A stretch of 64,000 nucleotides of DNA from CCMP332 sp040218795 (GTDB taxonomy: Bacteria; Bacteroidota; Bacteroidia; Cytophagales; CCMP332). The notes below the pieces were generated by a model. It made no database searches. It was not told where the DNA came from and saw nothing but the letters and a program-made list of their open reading frames with translations. A program made the translations under genes and the position numbers. Below, in pieces: positions 18,936 through 26,525 of this stretch (position 1 is the first letter of the stretch; every line of letters starts with the position of its first letter). Where the stretch lies: positions 248,001 to 312,000 of the forward strand of contig JAVJQT010000001.1 of the NCBI GenBank assembly GCA_040218795.1, in the 5' to 3' direction.

Positions 18936-19739
18936 CTAACAACCGATCATCCCATAGAAAAATACCAATTCCTGTTCCACGGCTTCGGATTTTGCGTTTC
19001 TCGCGCTTTCCCATTGGCCCGAAGTAGAAAGTATCAGTTCTTTCATTTTTTCATCGAGCGATTCAAGACCACAGGAAGAAGCGATTCTGATATTTTCAAT
19101 CGAACCTTCGGTGCTTACAACAAAGTGCAACATGCCCGATTGCAATTGATCTTTTCCAATTTCAGAGCTCCTGTTAATGCTGTTTTTTCTCAGGTATTCA
19201 ATTAATTTTTCCTTGCCATCTACATGTTCGGCCTGCTGTTCGGGAACCACCGTGATATAATAAACCAGGTCATAATCTATTGCATTTTCTTCGCCCTCTA
19301 TTATTCTTTTACATTGCGCGTGTATATTAAAATCGGATGAATACTTCAAGGTTTTTAAAAGCGCCAATTGGGCCTCGCTTAGCATTTTACCATTGGATGT
19401 TTCCGTAATTTCTCCCGATTCTCCAAATACGGATACCTGTACATTTTCAAATGAATGAAAGATTTTTCCCTTATTGTCCGGGATAAGATCGTTTATGCTT
19501 TTCGCTGCTCTGATTTGTTCTAGGCTTAAATTATTATTAAAACGAGAACCCAGGCCATAGCCAAAGTCGGGATTGGGCTCATTTATAACAGGATAAAGGC
19601 TTTGATTTACATTTTGCTGTGGAATACAACAGGCTTCACTTTTCTGAACTTTCGGATTATTCCCAAATAGGTTAAAGCCAAAAGCGCAAATGCTCAATAC
19701 CGGAATTAAAATACCAATGTTTATGAATAGCTTTTTCAT
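18936..19739 (-). CDS. Periplasmic protein with TonB C-terminal-like domain
   Basis: 267 residues with an N-terminal hydrophobic segment (KLFINIGILIPVLSICAFGFNLF) that may be a signal peptide or anchor, then a Cys pair (EACCIPQQN). The last ~80 residues follow the TonB_C pattern (GMLHFVVSTEGSIENIRIAS ... LDEKMKELILSTSGQWESARNAKSEAV): G-x-hydrophobic-V-x-x-x-G-x-I, then LD..., then W. There is no Pro-rich spacer as in a true TonB energy transducer, so the domain more likely has a sensing or binding role. It diverges from a membrane-anchored regulator, and the repeats at 19799-19837 lie between the two, which suggests joint control. Confidence 0.6.
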   Translation of the reverse strand: MKKLFINIGILIPVLSICAFGFNLFGNNPKVQKSEACCIPQQNVNQSLYPVINEPNPDFGYGLGSRFNNNLSLEQIRAAKSINDLIPDNKGKIFHSFENVQVSVFGESGEITETSNGKMLSEAQLALLKTLKYSSDFNIHAQCKRIIEGEENAIDYDLVYYITVVPEQQAEHVDGKEKLIEYLRKNSINRSSEIGKDQLQSGMLHFVVSTEGSIENIRIASSCGLESLDEKMKELILSTSGQWESARNAKSEAVEQELVFFYGMIGC

Positions 19740-19798
19740 CGTTTTTTAAATTGTTTAGATCAAATCTATGCGTTCTCGTCCGTAGAGACTGTTAAGCA

Positions 19799-19837
19799 AT
19801 GTAAAATGATGTAAATTTTATGTAAATCAATATAAAT
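19799..19837. promoter_or_regulatory. Four helically phased direct repeats (ATGTAAAT), probable operator
   Basis: ATGTAAA at 19799, ATGTAAAT at 19809, ATGTAAAT at 19820 and ATATAAAT at 19830: starts are 10, 11 and 10 bp apart, one DNA turn each. They lie 27 bp before the ATG of the winged-helix regulator (19865) and 60 bp from the start of the divergent gene. OmpR/PhoB-family winged helices bind such 10-11 bp direct repeats as head-to-tail dimers, so this is a likely autoregulatory site (inference). Confidence 0.6.
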
Positions 19838-19864
19838 TAAGTGAGATTCAGGTAGTTTTACACT

Positions 19865-20752
19865 ATGCAATCCCTAAGGAAATACGTTTTGCTCTTACAG
19901 GTATTAGCTCTCTTTTTGATTTACCAAAAGGCAGAGGCAATCAATAGCTATGATCAAAAACACATAGAAGTGGCCTTGAGAATGATCGCACATCAGGTAT
20001 TGTTAAGCAGTGGCGACAGCACATCAAGGGTCTTGCCCATTATCGAGGAAAATGGGAAATACCGCATCCAATTTGAAAATGCCATTTCCTATGATCCGGA
20101 AATTTTAGCCATGGTAATCGACTCATTTGTTGCAGAGACCAATCTGGCCAGGCAATATATTTTAGAAGTAGAAGACTGTGAAAGCAGTGAAGTGGTATAC
20201 AGTTTTCAAATAGATAAAGATGAAGCTTCGAGTATTGTTCCCTGTCAGTCGCGAGAGCAGCCAAAAGGCTGTTATGAATTGGTTTTTACCTTAACAGAAG
20301 GAGATAGTATTGTTCCAATTTTAAAAGAAGACAGCAATCAGGCGGGAATAGTTAATGATAAATCAAAGCTACTCTTAATATTCATCCCACTTTCACTTTT
20401 GATGCTTTTCGGCCTCCTTTGGTATTATCGAAAAAATGCCAAAAAATCATCACATTTAATCGTTTTGGGAAGGTATCAGTTCGACAAACAGCACACCGAG
20501 CTACGGTATAAAGGAAAGAAAATAGAACTCACATCAAAAGAAGCGGATTTGCTCGATTTGCTTTATAGCAATGCAAACTCCACCGTGGAAAAAGAAAGTA
20601 TTTTATCAAAAATATGGTCGGATGAAGGCGATTATATCGGCCGAACCCTCGATGTATTTATATCGAAACTAAGGAAAAAATTGAATTTGGATCCGGACTT
20701 AAAAATCGTGAATATACGAGGAGTGGGCTATAAGTTGATTATTGATAAATAA
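19865..20752 (+). CDS. Membrane-anchored OmpR-type winged-helix transcription regulator (periplasmic N-terminus)
   Basis: 295 residues. Signal peptide or TM1 at ~8-25 (VLLLQVLALFLIYQKAEA), a periplasmic region of ~145 residues (RMIAHQVLLSSGDSTSRVLPIIEENGKYRIQFENAISYDPEI...), a transmembrane helix at ~172-190 (LLLIFIPLSLLMLFGLLWYY), then a cytoplasmic winged helix at ~198-295 (LGRYQFDKQHTELRYKGKKIELTSKEADLLDLL ... TLDVFISKLRKKL ... IVNIRGVGYKL) matching Trans_reg_C. No receiver domain, so it is a one-component regulator joining outside signal to DNA binding. The order (sensor first, DNA-binding last) is the reverse of ToxR/CadC. It diverges from the TonB-C-like gene and sits next to phased direct repeats. 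Confidence 0.85.
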   Translation: MQSLRKYVLLLQVLALFLIYQKAEAINSYDQKHIEVALRMIAHQVLLSSGDSTSRVLPIIEENGKYRIQFENAISYDPEILAMVIDSFVAETNLARQYILEVEDCESSEVVYSFQIDKDEASSIVPCQSREQPKGCYELVFTLTEGDSIVPILKEDSNQAGIVNDKSKLLLIFIPLSLLMLFGLLWYYRKNAKKSSHLIVLGRYQFDKQHTELRYKGKKIELTSKEADLLDLLYSNANSTVEKESILSKIWSDEGDYIGRTLDVFISKLRKKLNLDPDLKIVNIRGVGYKLIIDK

Positions 20753-20834
20753 TTGCTCGAATTGGAAAGACGATGGATTCGCATATCATAAGAATTATAC
20801 CTTATAATAGATTGAATGGATATTAGAGGAAAAT

Positions 20835-22562
20835 TTATTGCTTGAAAACTTTGTGTAAACCAGTGGCGGTTTTAATAAAATAAAGCCCTGCTTTCAAATT
20901 GGATAAATCTATTGTTGCGTTTTCACTATTTTGAATTTCCACTTTTATATAAGAGTCAACACTTTGACCGAATGAATTAATAACCGAGAAATCTTCAAGT
21001 TCAAAATCATTACCATTTATTAGAGTAAGTCCGGAGCTTGGATTAGGATAAATTTGAATAGAATTTGACGATTCAAAAGTCAATGAAATAATATTTGAAA
21101 AACTAAAAGTTCCATCAAAATCAGTTTGTTTCAAGCGATAATAAGAATGCCCTTTTTCAGGAGAATTATCAAGTGCTGTATAGCCTTGAATGATGGAAAT
21201 TGCATCCCTTTTGCTTTCAACGCTCACAACTTCTATCCAATCAATTCCATTTGTAGAACGCAGAACATCAAAATAGGCGTTATTTTTTTCTGAAATCGTT
21301 TTCCATTCAATTATTACTGCTTCTTCTTTTTGATGAGCAGTAAAACTCAAGAGTTCTATTGGTAAAGCATCGGCACCCACGCTGGCCAGAATATATTCAG
21401 AACCGGTTTGGCCTGTTAAGGTCAATGTATTTGCCACGGTATTTAAAGTAGCACTTTCCTGTGACCAGGTAAGGTCGGCATTATCATCGCGTTTGGCAAG
21501 TTCCAGATCATTTTCATCCACAATCCCGGTGTGGCCATCATAATTATAAATGACGGTATATGTTAGTCCTGAATTCCCTAAAGTTTTTGTACCGTAATAG
21601 ACATAACCGGATAAAATATTTTGAGTTCCGGGAGGGGTCGTTACATTGGGACTCATATCAACACGGTACAAGTAAAATGCATTAGCCGTTCCGGCTGTAA
21701 AATCAATGGTTATATCATCCCCGGCAGCGCTGGCAATATTTTGGTCTGCCGTTCCTGTAGAAACTGTATAAACATAAACGCTGGCATCTCCAATTGGTGC
21801 TGCAGAGGTTTCAATATCACCTGCAAGCATATTTGTCATTGTTCCGTCTAAATTATTACTGGTTAAATCAGGAACATTATCACTTCCGGTTGCGGCATCA
21901 TCAAAATTCCAATAAGCCACAAGATTACTTTCATTCCCTGCCAATTTTGTACACATGAAATCCCTGATTTCTGTTTGGGTTCTGGCGTCGTTCCATACGC
22001 GAACTTCATCAATATTGCCATTAAAAGGCCTGGTTGAATTTCCGCCTATGGATAAGTCATCTGAAGTAATTCTTATTTTAACATCACCTGTAATAGTTAC
22101 CATGTCTTCTTCAACACCATCAATATATAGATAAGCGACATCAGCGCTATTTGAATATACGCCTGCAACATGATGCCAGTCACCATCATCATAATCCGAC
22201 AGCGAACTATTGGCAGCTTCAAACATGGTTGAAGTAGTGCTAATAAACCTAAATCCGATATGTGTAGAAACAGTGGGATCTCCTACATAAATACTATAGG
22301 CACCATTTGAAGTTGTAGTTTGCCCTTTGGAAATAACTCTAGGATAATCATTGACGGAGCTTTCTCCATTTAATTTAAACCAAAGTTCTATTGTAATTTC
22401 ATCTTGAATATCGATCAGTGCATCATCAGCTAATACGACCCGATCATCTGTGCCATCAAAATTTAATGCATTGCCCGAACCGGGTGATTGAGCCATTATT
22501 TCCTGAAAGAAAAAACTACTGATTAAACATATGTATAAACCGGTGATTATAAATACTCTCAT
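20835..22562 (-). CDS. Secreted LamG-domain protein with T9SS type A sorting domain
   Basis: 575 residues from the ATG at 22562, chosen over an upstream start because it gives a clean signal peptide (RVFIITGLYICLISSFFFQEIMAQ). Residues ~30-225 are a LamG/concanavalin-like jelly roll (ALNFDGTDDRVVLAD, ITIELWFKLNG, DWHHVAGVYS, IDEVRVWNDARTQTEI, LVAYWNFDD). A beta-rich middle with PIELLSFTAHQKEEAVIIEWKT, a conserved pre-sorting Fn3-like segment of Bacteroidota, precedes the type A sorting domain (IQIYPNPSSGLTLI ... LHKVFKQ). LamG suggests glycan or protein binding at the surface. Convergent with the regulator gene. Confidence 0.88.
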   Translation of the reverse strand: MRVFIITGLYICLISSFFFQEIMAQSPGSGNALNFDGTDDRVVLADDALIDIQDEITIELWFKLNGESSVNDYPRVISKGQTTTSNGAYSIYVGDPTVSTHIGFRFISTTSTMFEAANSSLSDYDDGDWHHVAGVYSNSADVAYLYIDGVEEDMVTITGDVKIRITSDDLSIGGNSTRPFNGNIDEVRVWNDARTQTEIRDFMCTKLAGNESNLVAYWNFDDAATGSDNVPDLTSNNLDGTMTNMLAGDIETSAAPIGDASVYVYTVSTGTADQNIASAAGDDITIDFTAGTANAFYLYRVDMSPNVTTPPGTQNILSGYVYYGTKTLGNSGLTYTVIYNYDGHTGIVDENDLELAKRDDNADLTWSQESATLNTVANTLTLTGQTGSEYILASVGADALPIELLSFTAHQKEEAVIIEWKTISEKNNAYFDVLRSTNGIDWIEVVSVESKRDAISIIQGYTALDNSPEKGHSYYRLKQTDFDGTFSFSNIISLTFESSNSIQIYPNPSSGLTLINGNDFELEDFSVINSFGQSVDSYIKVEIQNSENATIDLSNLKAGLYFIKTATGLHKVFKQ

Positions 22563-22826
22563 TGCTTGTTGTTTCGATTTGGAAATCAGGATATCAAAAG
22601 AAGACATCAAAATTTCTAAAATCTTAAACGGATAAAGATAATTGAATGTATTAAAGTCTCCTAATGGCCAAATAAATCTTTAACTAAAATGCCCATATAA
22701 AAAGAAAAATAATTAAAACTTCTCAATGAATTTATTGCATGTTAAACTAATACAGACTTTACTATTTAATTTTGTTGTATGATTTTAAAATAGAATAATA
22801 GTACAATCAGAAGAAAAGAAATTACG

Positions 22827-22833
22827 TACTTTG
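22827..22833 (+). promoter_or_regulatory. Putative -7 promoter element of the GH31 gene
   Basis: TACTTTG followed by C, 19 bp before the ATG, resembles the Bacteroidota -7 box although the spacer is one base short of TAnnTTTG. An identical CGTACTTTGC is found before the DEAD-box gene (63801-63810). No clear -33 TTG is seen. Confidence 0.4.
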
Positions 22834-22852
22834 CCGGCTTTATTAGCAACAT

Positions 22853-25249
22853 ATGGCGCATCAATCAATAGGTAATTTAATCAGGCAGGAGCAGGAAGAT
22901 AATTTCATCATTTTATATACCGAAAACGGGAAAATTCGCATTGCGGAAATGGAATTTGGAGCGCTAAGAGTTCAGGCTGCGAGGGGCGTAGAGGATTTTA
23001 ATGATTTTTCCTATGCTGTTACCAATACAAAAAGAAAGTCGATTGCAATTGCTTCCGAGACTGATGAAGAACTAATTATACATAATAAATATTTCGATAC
23101 GCGTGTAAGCAAGTTTCCTTTGCGGATAACGTTTATCAAAAAGGACGGAAGTATCATCAACGCTGATGAACCCGCTTTTGGGATCGCCTGGGACGGAGAG
23201 GAAGTTTGTAATTATAAAAGCCTGAACAAGGGGGAGATCTTTACCGGAATGGGAGAGAAGACCGGTCCCCTAAACAAAGCTGGCAGACAGTATCAGCACT
23301 GGAATACCGATGAGTTTGGTTATCATTCTGACACCGATCCGCTCTATACTTCTACGCCCTTTTATTTTGCGAAAAATGCCAAGAACTGGTACGGGATATT
23401 TTTGGATAACAGTTCAAAAACAACTTTCAATTTTGGTGCATCCAATCATCGATTTAGTTTTTTTAAAGCAGAAAGAGGCCAATTAAACTATTATTTCTTT
23501 CATTCCGATGATCCATCCGAAATACTAAAACAGTATTGTCAATTGACCGGATTTACTGCGATTCCACCCAAGTGGAGTCTGGGTTATCAGCAATGCAGGT
23601 ATTCCTATTACCCAGCTACCGAATTATTGAATCTGGCAGAGAATTTTAGAGATCGACAAATCCCGGCCGATGTGCTTTATTTGGATATCCACTATATGGA
23701 TGCTTATAAAGTTTTCACATGGCATCCCGAACGCTTTGCTCAAGCACGTGAAATGCTGGCGGCCTTAAAAAAGAAAGGATTTAAGGTAGTGGTCATAATT
23801 GATCCCGGCGTAAAAATTGAAAAAGGCTATTCGGTGATGGAAGAGGGGATCAAGAAAGATGTATTTTTAAAATACCCCGACGGTGAAAACTATTCTGGTG
23901 AAGCCTGGCCCGGAAAAATATACTTTCCTGATTTCACAAAGGAAAAAGCCAGAAAATGGTGGGCTAATTATTTTAAAGACCTGGTGGAAGATGGCATTGA
24001 CGGATTCTGGAATGATATGAACGAGCCGGCGGTCTGGGGAAAGAATGTACCCGATCTGGTAGAATTTGAATACGATGGCCAAAAGGAAAATCACAAACTG
24101 GCACATAATATTTATGGCATGCAAATGGCGCGTGCTACTTTTGAAGGCGCAGAAAATGCTTTGGCAGGTAAACGGCCCTTTGTGCTGACAAGATCGGCTT
24201 TTTCGGGTATACAGCGTTATGCGGCAGTCTGGACAGGCGACAATGTCTCGAATGAAGATCATTTGTTTTTGGGAGCCCGTCTTATTACTCAATTAGGTTT
24301 GGCCGGAGTACCCTTTTCAGGAAATGACATCGGCGGTTTTATTGGAGAATCAGACATTCCCTTGTTCAGAAGGTGGATCGCTCTGGGAGCTTTTACGCCC
24401 TTTTATCGCGGACATACAATGATTAATTCGCGGGATGCGGAACCCTGGTCTTTTGGAGAAGAAGCAGAAGAAATAGCGAGAAATTACATCACACTGAGGT
24501 ATAAATTAATGCCTTATATCTATTCTTGTTTTTATCAACACAGTCAGGATGGGTCCCCATTAAACAAAGCACTTTTATTGGATTTTCCACAAGATGAAAA
24601 AATTTTTAAAGGAGAATTTCAAAATCAATACCTCTTCGGGCCATCGCTTTTAGTCTGTCCGGTAGGTCCCCATCAATCCTTATTAAAAGTGTATTTACCA
24701 AAGGGTGACTGGTACGATTTCTTCACGGACAAAAAATACAAAGGTGAAGAGGAGTATATAATTGAATGCCCGAACGATAAACTTCCGGTGTTTGTAAAGG
24801 AGGGAGCAATAATTCCGGGCCAAAATCCAGTTCAAAACAATTCCGAAAAAAATAATGGCGAATTAATTCTGCATTTATATAAAGGAAAAAGCAATTCAGA
24901 ATTTGAACTCTACGAAGACGATGGCGAAACCTATGCTTATCGCAATGGCGCTTTTGCATTAAGACATATTAAATATGATCCAAAAGCATCCTCTCTTTTA
25001 ATTGCTCAGCAAAAAGGGACTTATAAATCCGATTTCAAAAAAGTAAAACTCTGTTTACATGGATTTGACATTGAATCGCTTAAGCTAGGAGCCAAATCAT
25101 TAAAAGTTAAAAAGGAAGATTTCCGTTTTATTGAGCCGGTATCCAATTTTGATCCATTCGAAGATGCTGCGGATAAAAGCAAGATTATTAAAGATTTGGC
25201 TTTTGTGAACTTTGATTTTGTTAAAGATGAAATAATGATCAGAATCTAA
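22853..25249 (+). CDS. Glycoside hydrolase family 31 alpha-glucosidase
   Basis: 798 residues without a signal peptide, so cytoplasmic. GH31 hallmarks are clear: the nucleophile motif DGFWNDMNEPAVWG (about residue 385-397), the acid/base region AAVWTGDNVS (about 460), TRSAFSGIQRYA, and the C-terminal beta-sandwich (FELYEDDGETYAYRNG). The N-terminal GH31 beta-sandwich has PAFGIAWDGEEVCNYKSLNKGEIFTGMGEK. It releases glucose from the non-reducing ends of alpha-glucans. It lies with CBM48-like, GH57 and GlgB genes, supporting a role in glycogen/maltodextrin use. Repeats start ~30 bp downstream. Confidence 0.93.
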   Translation: MAHQSIGNLIRQEQEDNFIILYTENGKIRIAEMEFGALRVQAARGVEDFNDFSYAVTNTKRKSIAIASETDEELIIHNKYFDTRVSKFPLRITFIKKDGSIINADEPAFGIAWDGEEVCNYKSLNKGEIFTGMGEKTGPLNKAGRQYQHWNTDEFGYHSDTDPLYTSTPFYFAKNAKNWYGIFLDNSSKTTFNFGASNHRFSFFKAERGQLNYYFFHSDDPSEILKQYCQLTGFTAIPPKWSLGYQQCRYSYYPATELLNLAENFRDRQIPADVLYLDIHYMDAYKVFTWHPERFAQAREMLAALKKKGFKVVVIIDPGVKIEKGYSVMEEGIKKDVFLKYPDGENYSGEAWPGKIYFPDFTKEKARKWWANYFKDLVEDGIDGFWNDMNEPAVWGKNVPDLVEFEYDGQKENHKLAHNIYGMQMARATFEGAENALAGKRPFVLTRSAFSGIQRYAAVWTGDNVSNEDHLFLGARLITQLGLAGVPFSGNDIGGFIGESDIPLFRRWIALGAFTPFYRGHTMINSRDAEPWSFGEEAEEIARNYITLRYKLMPYIYSCFYQHSQDGSPLNKALLLDFPQDEKIFKGEFQNQYLFGPSLLVCPVGPHQSLLKVYLPKGDWYDFFTDKKYKGEEEYIIECPNDKLPVFVKEGAIIPGQNPVQNNSEKNNGELILHLYKGKSNSEFELYEDDGETYAYRNGAFALRHIKYDPKASSLLIAQQKGTYKSDFKKVKLCLHGFDIESLKLGAKSLKVKKEDFRFIEPVSNFDPFEDAADKSKIIKDLAFVNFDFVKDEIMIRI

Positions 25250-25276
25250 TTTTAGCCTCAATTCCAACCAGTTTCC

Positions 25277-25455
25277 ATTCCCCGAAATCCTCTGGGATCC
25301 CAATAGCGCATCTATTCCTTGATATTATCCGGGATCTCAAGAATACAACTATTCCGGCATGATATGCGGGATCTCTTTCAACGAGTCCCTATTCCTAAAT
25401 ACACTCCTAGATCCCAAACACGCAGCTATTCCCGGATATTATCCGGGATCTCTCT
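25277..25455. repeat. Palindromic repeat cluster, left side of GIY-YIG gene
   Basis: Several mosaic repeat units. ATTCCCCGAAATCC...GGGAT (25277-25298) and GATCCCAATAG...CTATTCC (25296-25318) recur exactly at 25918-25939 and 25974-25996. Hairpins include the perfect CCCGGATATTATCCGGG (25431-25447) and the variant CCGGCATGATATGCGGG (25354-25370). The units share the order GATCCCAA-n-CGCAGCTATTCC-hairpin-GATCTC. The hairpin at 25431 overlaps the 3' end of the GIY-YIG gene. Confidence 0.8.
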
Positions 25456-25749
25456 CTCACCCACAAAATCATCAAATAAATCTCGCCAATTGGGGTTGAT
25501 ACTTTCAATCAGTTCATTTTTCCATTTCCGCTTCCAGCGTTTCAATAAATATTCCCTATGCAAGGCTTCATCGGGACTATTGTGCGACTCGAAATAAACT
25601 AATTTATTGACCTTGTATTTCTTGGTGAACTTTGATTTCAGACCGTTTTTATGTTCAAGCGTTCTTCTATAAATGTCATTGGTAAAACCTGTATAAAGGA
25701 CACTATTGTTTTTATTGCTCAAAATATAAACGAAGAATTCCTGAAACAT
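25426..25749 (-). CDS. Small GIY-YIG nuclease-family protein, 3' end formed by a palindromic repeat
   Basis: 107 residues from ATG 25749 (the frame extends two codons to a TTG). The GIY-YIG fold is visible: FVYILSNKNNSVLYTGFTNDIYRRTLEHKNG, then LVYFESHNSPDEALHREYLLKRWKRKWKNELI, matching single-domain UvrC-N/YhbQ-like proteins that are multicopy in many Bacteroidota. The last residues, REIPDNIRE plus the TAG stop, are encoded by the hairpin repeat at 25426-25455, so repeat DNA has supplied the C-terminus. Repeats lie on both sides. The role may be repeat maintenance or mobility (inference); alternatively it is a housekeeping structure-specific nuclease. Confidence 0.85.
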   Translation of the reverse strand: MFQEFFVYILSNKNNSVLYTGFTNDIYRRTLEHKNGLKSKFTKKYKVNKLVYFESHNSPDEALHREYLLKRWKRKWKNELIESINPNWRDLFDDFVGEREIPDNIRE

Positions 25750-25798
25750 CCTCAATACTATTAAAATTTACATTTGAAGAATTTCAAAATATGTAGTA

Positions 25799-26040
25799 GA
25801 CCCCGCATATCATGCGGGGATAGACATTTTATTGATAAAGACCAATTACATTATTCAGAGCCTGCCTCCTTGATTGACAAAATTTTATTTGAAAATAAAC
25901 TACAAGAATCAGTTGCTATTCCCCGAAATCCTCTGGGATATCAAACGCGCAGCTATTCCCTGATATTCTCTGTGATCCCAATAGCGCATCTATTCCCGGA
26001 TTTTATCCGGGATCTCATCCGGGATCTCATCCTTGATCTC
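25799..26040. repeat. Palindromic repeat cluster, right side of GIY-YIG gene
   Basis: Starts with the perfect hairpin CCCCGCATATCATGCGGGG (25801-25819). A mosaic array follows at 25918-26040: copies of the units seen at 25277-25318, CGCGCAGCTATTCCC, the hairpin CCCGGATTTTATCCGGG (25995-26011), and three tandem (C)ATCCGGGATCT-like partial units to 26040. Together with the left cluster it brackets the GIY-YIG gene. No gene fits this stretch. Confidence 0.8.
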
Positions 26041-26098
26041 TCACAAAAAAGAATACTTCCCAATGACCATAATTAACAATTAAATAATCCCCAGATTA

Positions 26099-26130
26099 TT
26101 GCAAATTGAGTAGACTTATATCTAATTTTG
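26099..26130 (+). promoter_or_regulatory. Bacteroidota-type promoter (-33 TTG, -7 TAATTTTG)
   Basis: TTG at 26099-26101 and TAATTTTG at 26123-26130 are spaced by 21 bp, matching the TTG-N19-21-TAnnTTTG pattern. The ATG at 26152 follows 21 bp later. This also argues against the upstream TTG at 26128 as start codon. Confidence 0.65.
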
Positions 26131-26151
26131 CAGAGTCAAATTAAATTAGCG

Positions 26152-26460
26152 ATGGCAATTAAAAAACAGTATTTAAAAACAAAAAAAGAGTGTAAGGTCA
26201 CATTTTCCTTACCGGTAAAAGCAGCAGATAAAGCAAAGAAAGTATCTGTGGTTGGTGATTTCAATGATTGGAAATCAAATGCCAATCCCATGAAGAAATT
26301 TAAAACAGGGGAGTTCAAAACAACACTCTCTTTGGAAAAGGATAAAGAATATCAATTCAGATATTTGATAGATGGGAAATCATACGAAAACGACTGGAAA
26401 GCCGACAAATATGTAAAAAGCCCTGTATCGGGTGAAGAAAACTCGGTAGTCGTCTTATAA
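26152..26460 (+). CDS. Stand-alone CBM48 / isoamylase-early-set-like glucan-binding protein
   Basis: 102 residues made of essentially one E-set domain: KECKVTFSLPVKAADKAKKVSVVGDFNDWKSNANPMKKFKTGEFKTTLSLEKDKEYQFRYLIDGKSYENDWKADKY. The VVGDFNDW and YQFRYLIDG motifs are those of CBM48/AMPK glycogen-binding domains. No signal peptide and a basic N-terminus, so cytosolic. In the neighbourhood of GlgB and GH57 it may bind glycogen and recruit or regulate enzymes (inference). Start ATG 26152 is supported by the promoter above; a TTG eight codons upstream is rejected. A strong terminator follows. Confidence 0.85.
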   Translation: MAIKKQYLKTKKECKVTFSLPVKAADKAKKVSVVGDFNDWKSNANPMKKFKTGEFKTTLSLEKDKEYQFRYLIDGKSYENDWKADKYVKSPVSGEENSVVVL

Positions 26461-26480
26461 TATCTTGTAAATCTAAAATT

Positions 26481-26509
26481 AAAGCCCGCTATTGCGGGCT
26501 TTTTTTTTG
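26481..26509. terminator. Bidirectional-capable rho-independent terminator
   Basis: AAAGCCCGC / GCGGGCTTT stem with loop TATT, followed by T-run; A-rich upstream side. It lies between two convergent genes and may serve both. Confidence 0.88.
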
Positions 26510-26525
26510 CTCTTTTATATCATCC

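Noticed and set aside
25277..26040. CRISPR array
   Set aside because: Units are mosaic, unevenly spaced and palindromic, with no regular unique spacers and no cas genes nearby.
25774..26076. 100-residue open frame on the plus strand
   Set aside because: It is made mostly of translated palindromic repeat units and has no family pattern.
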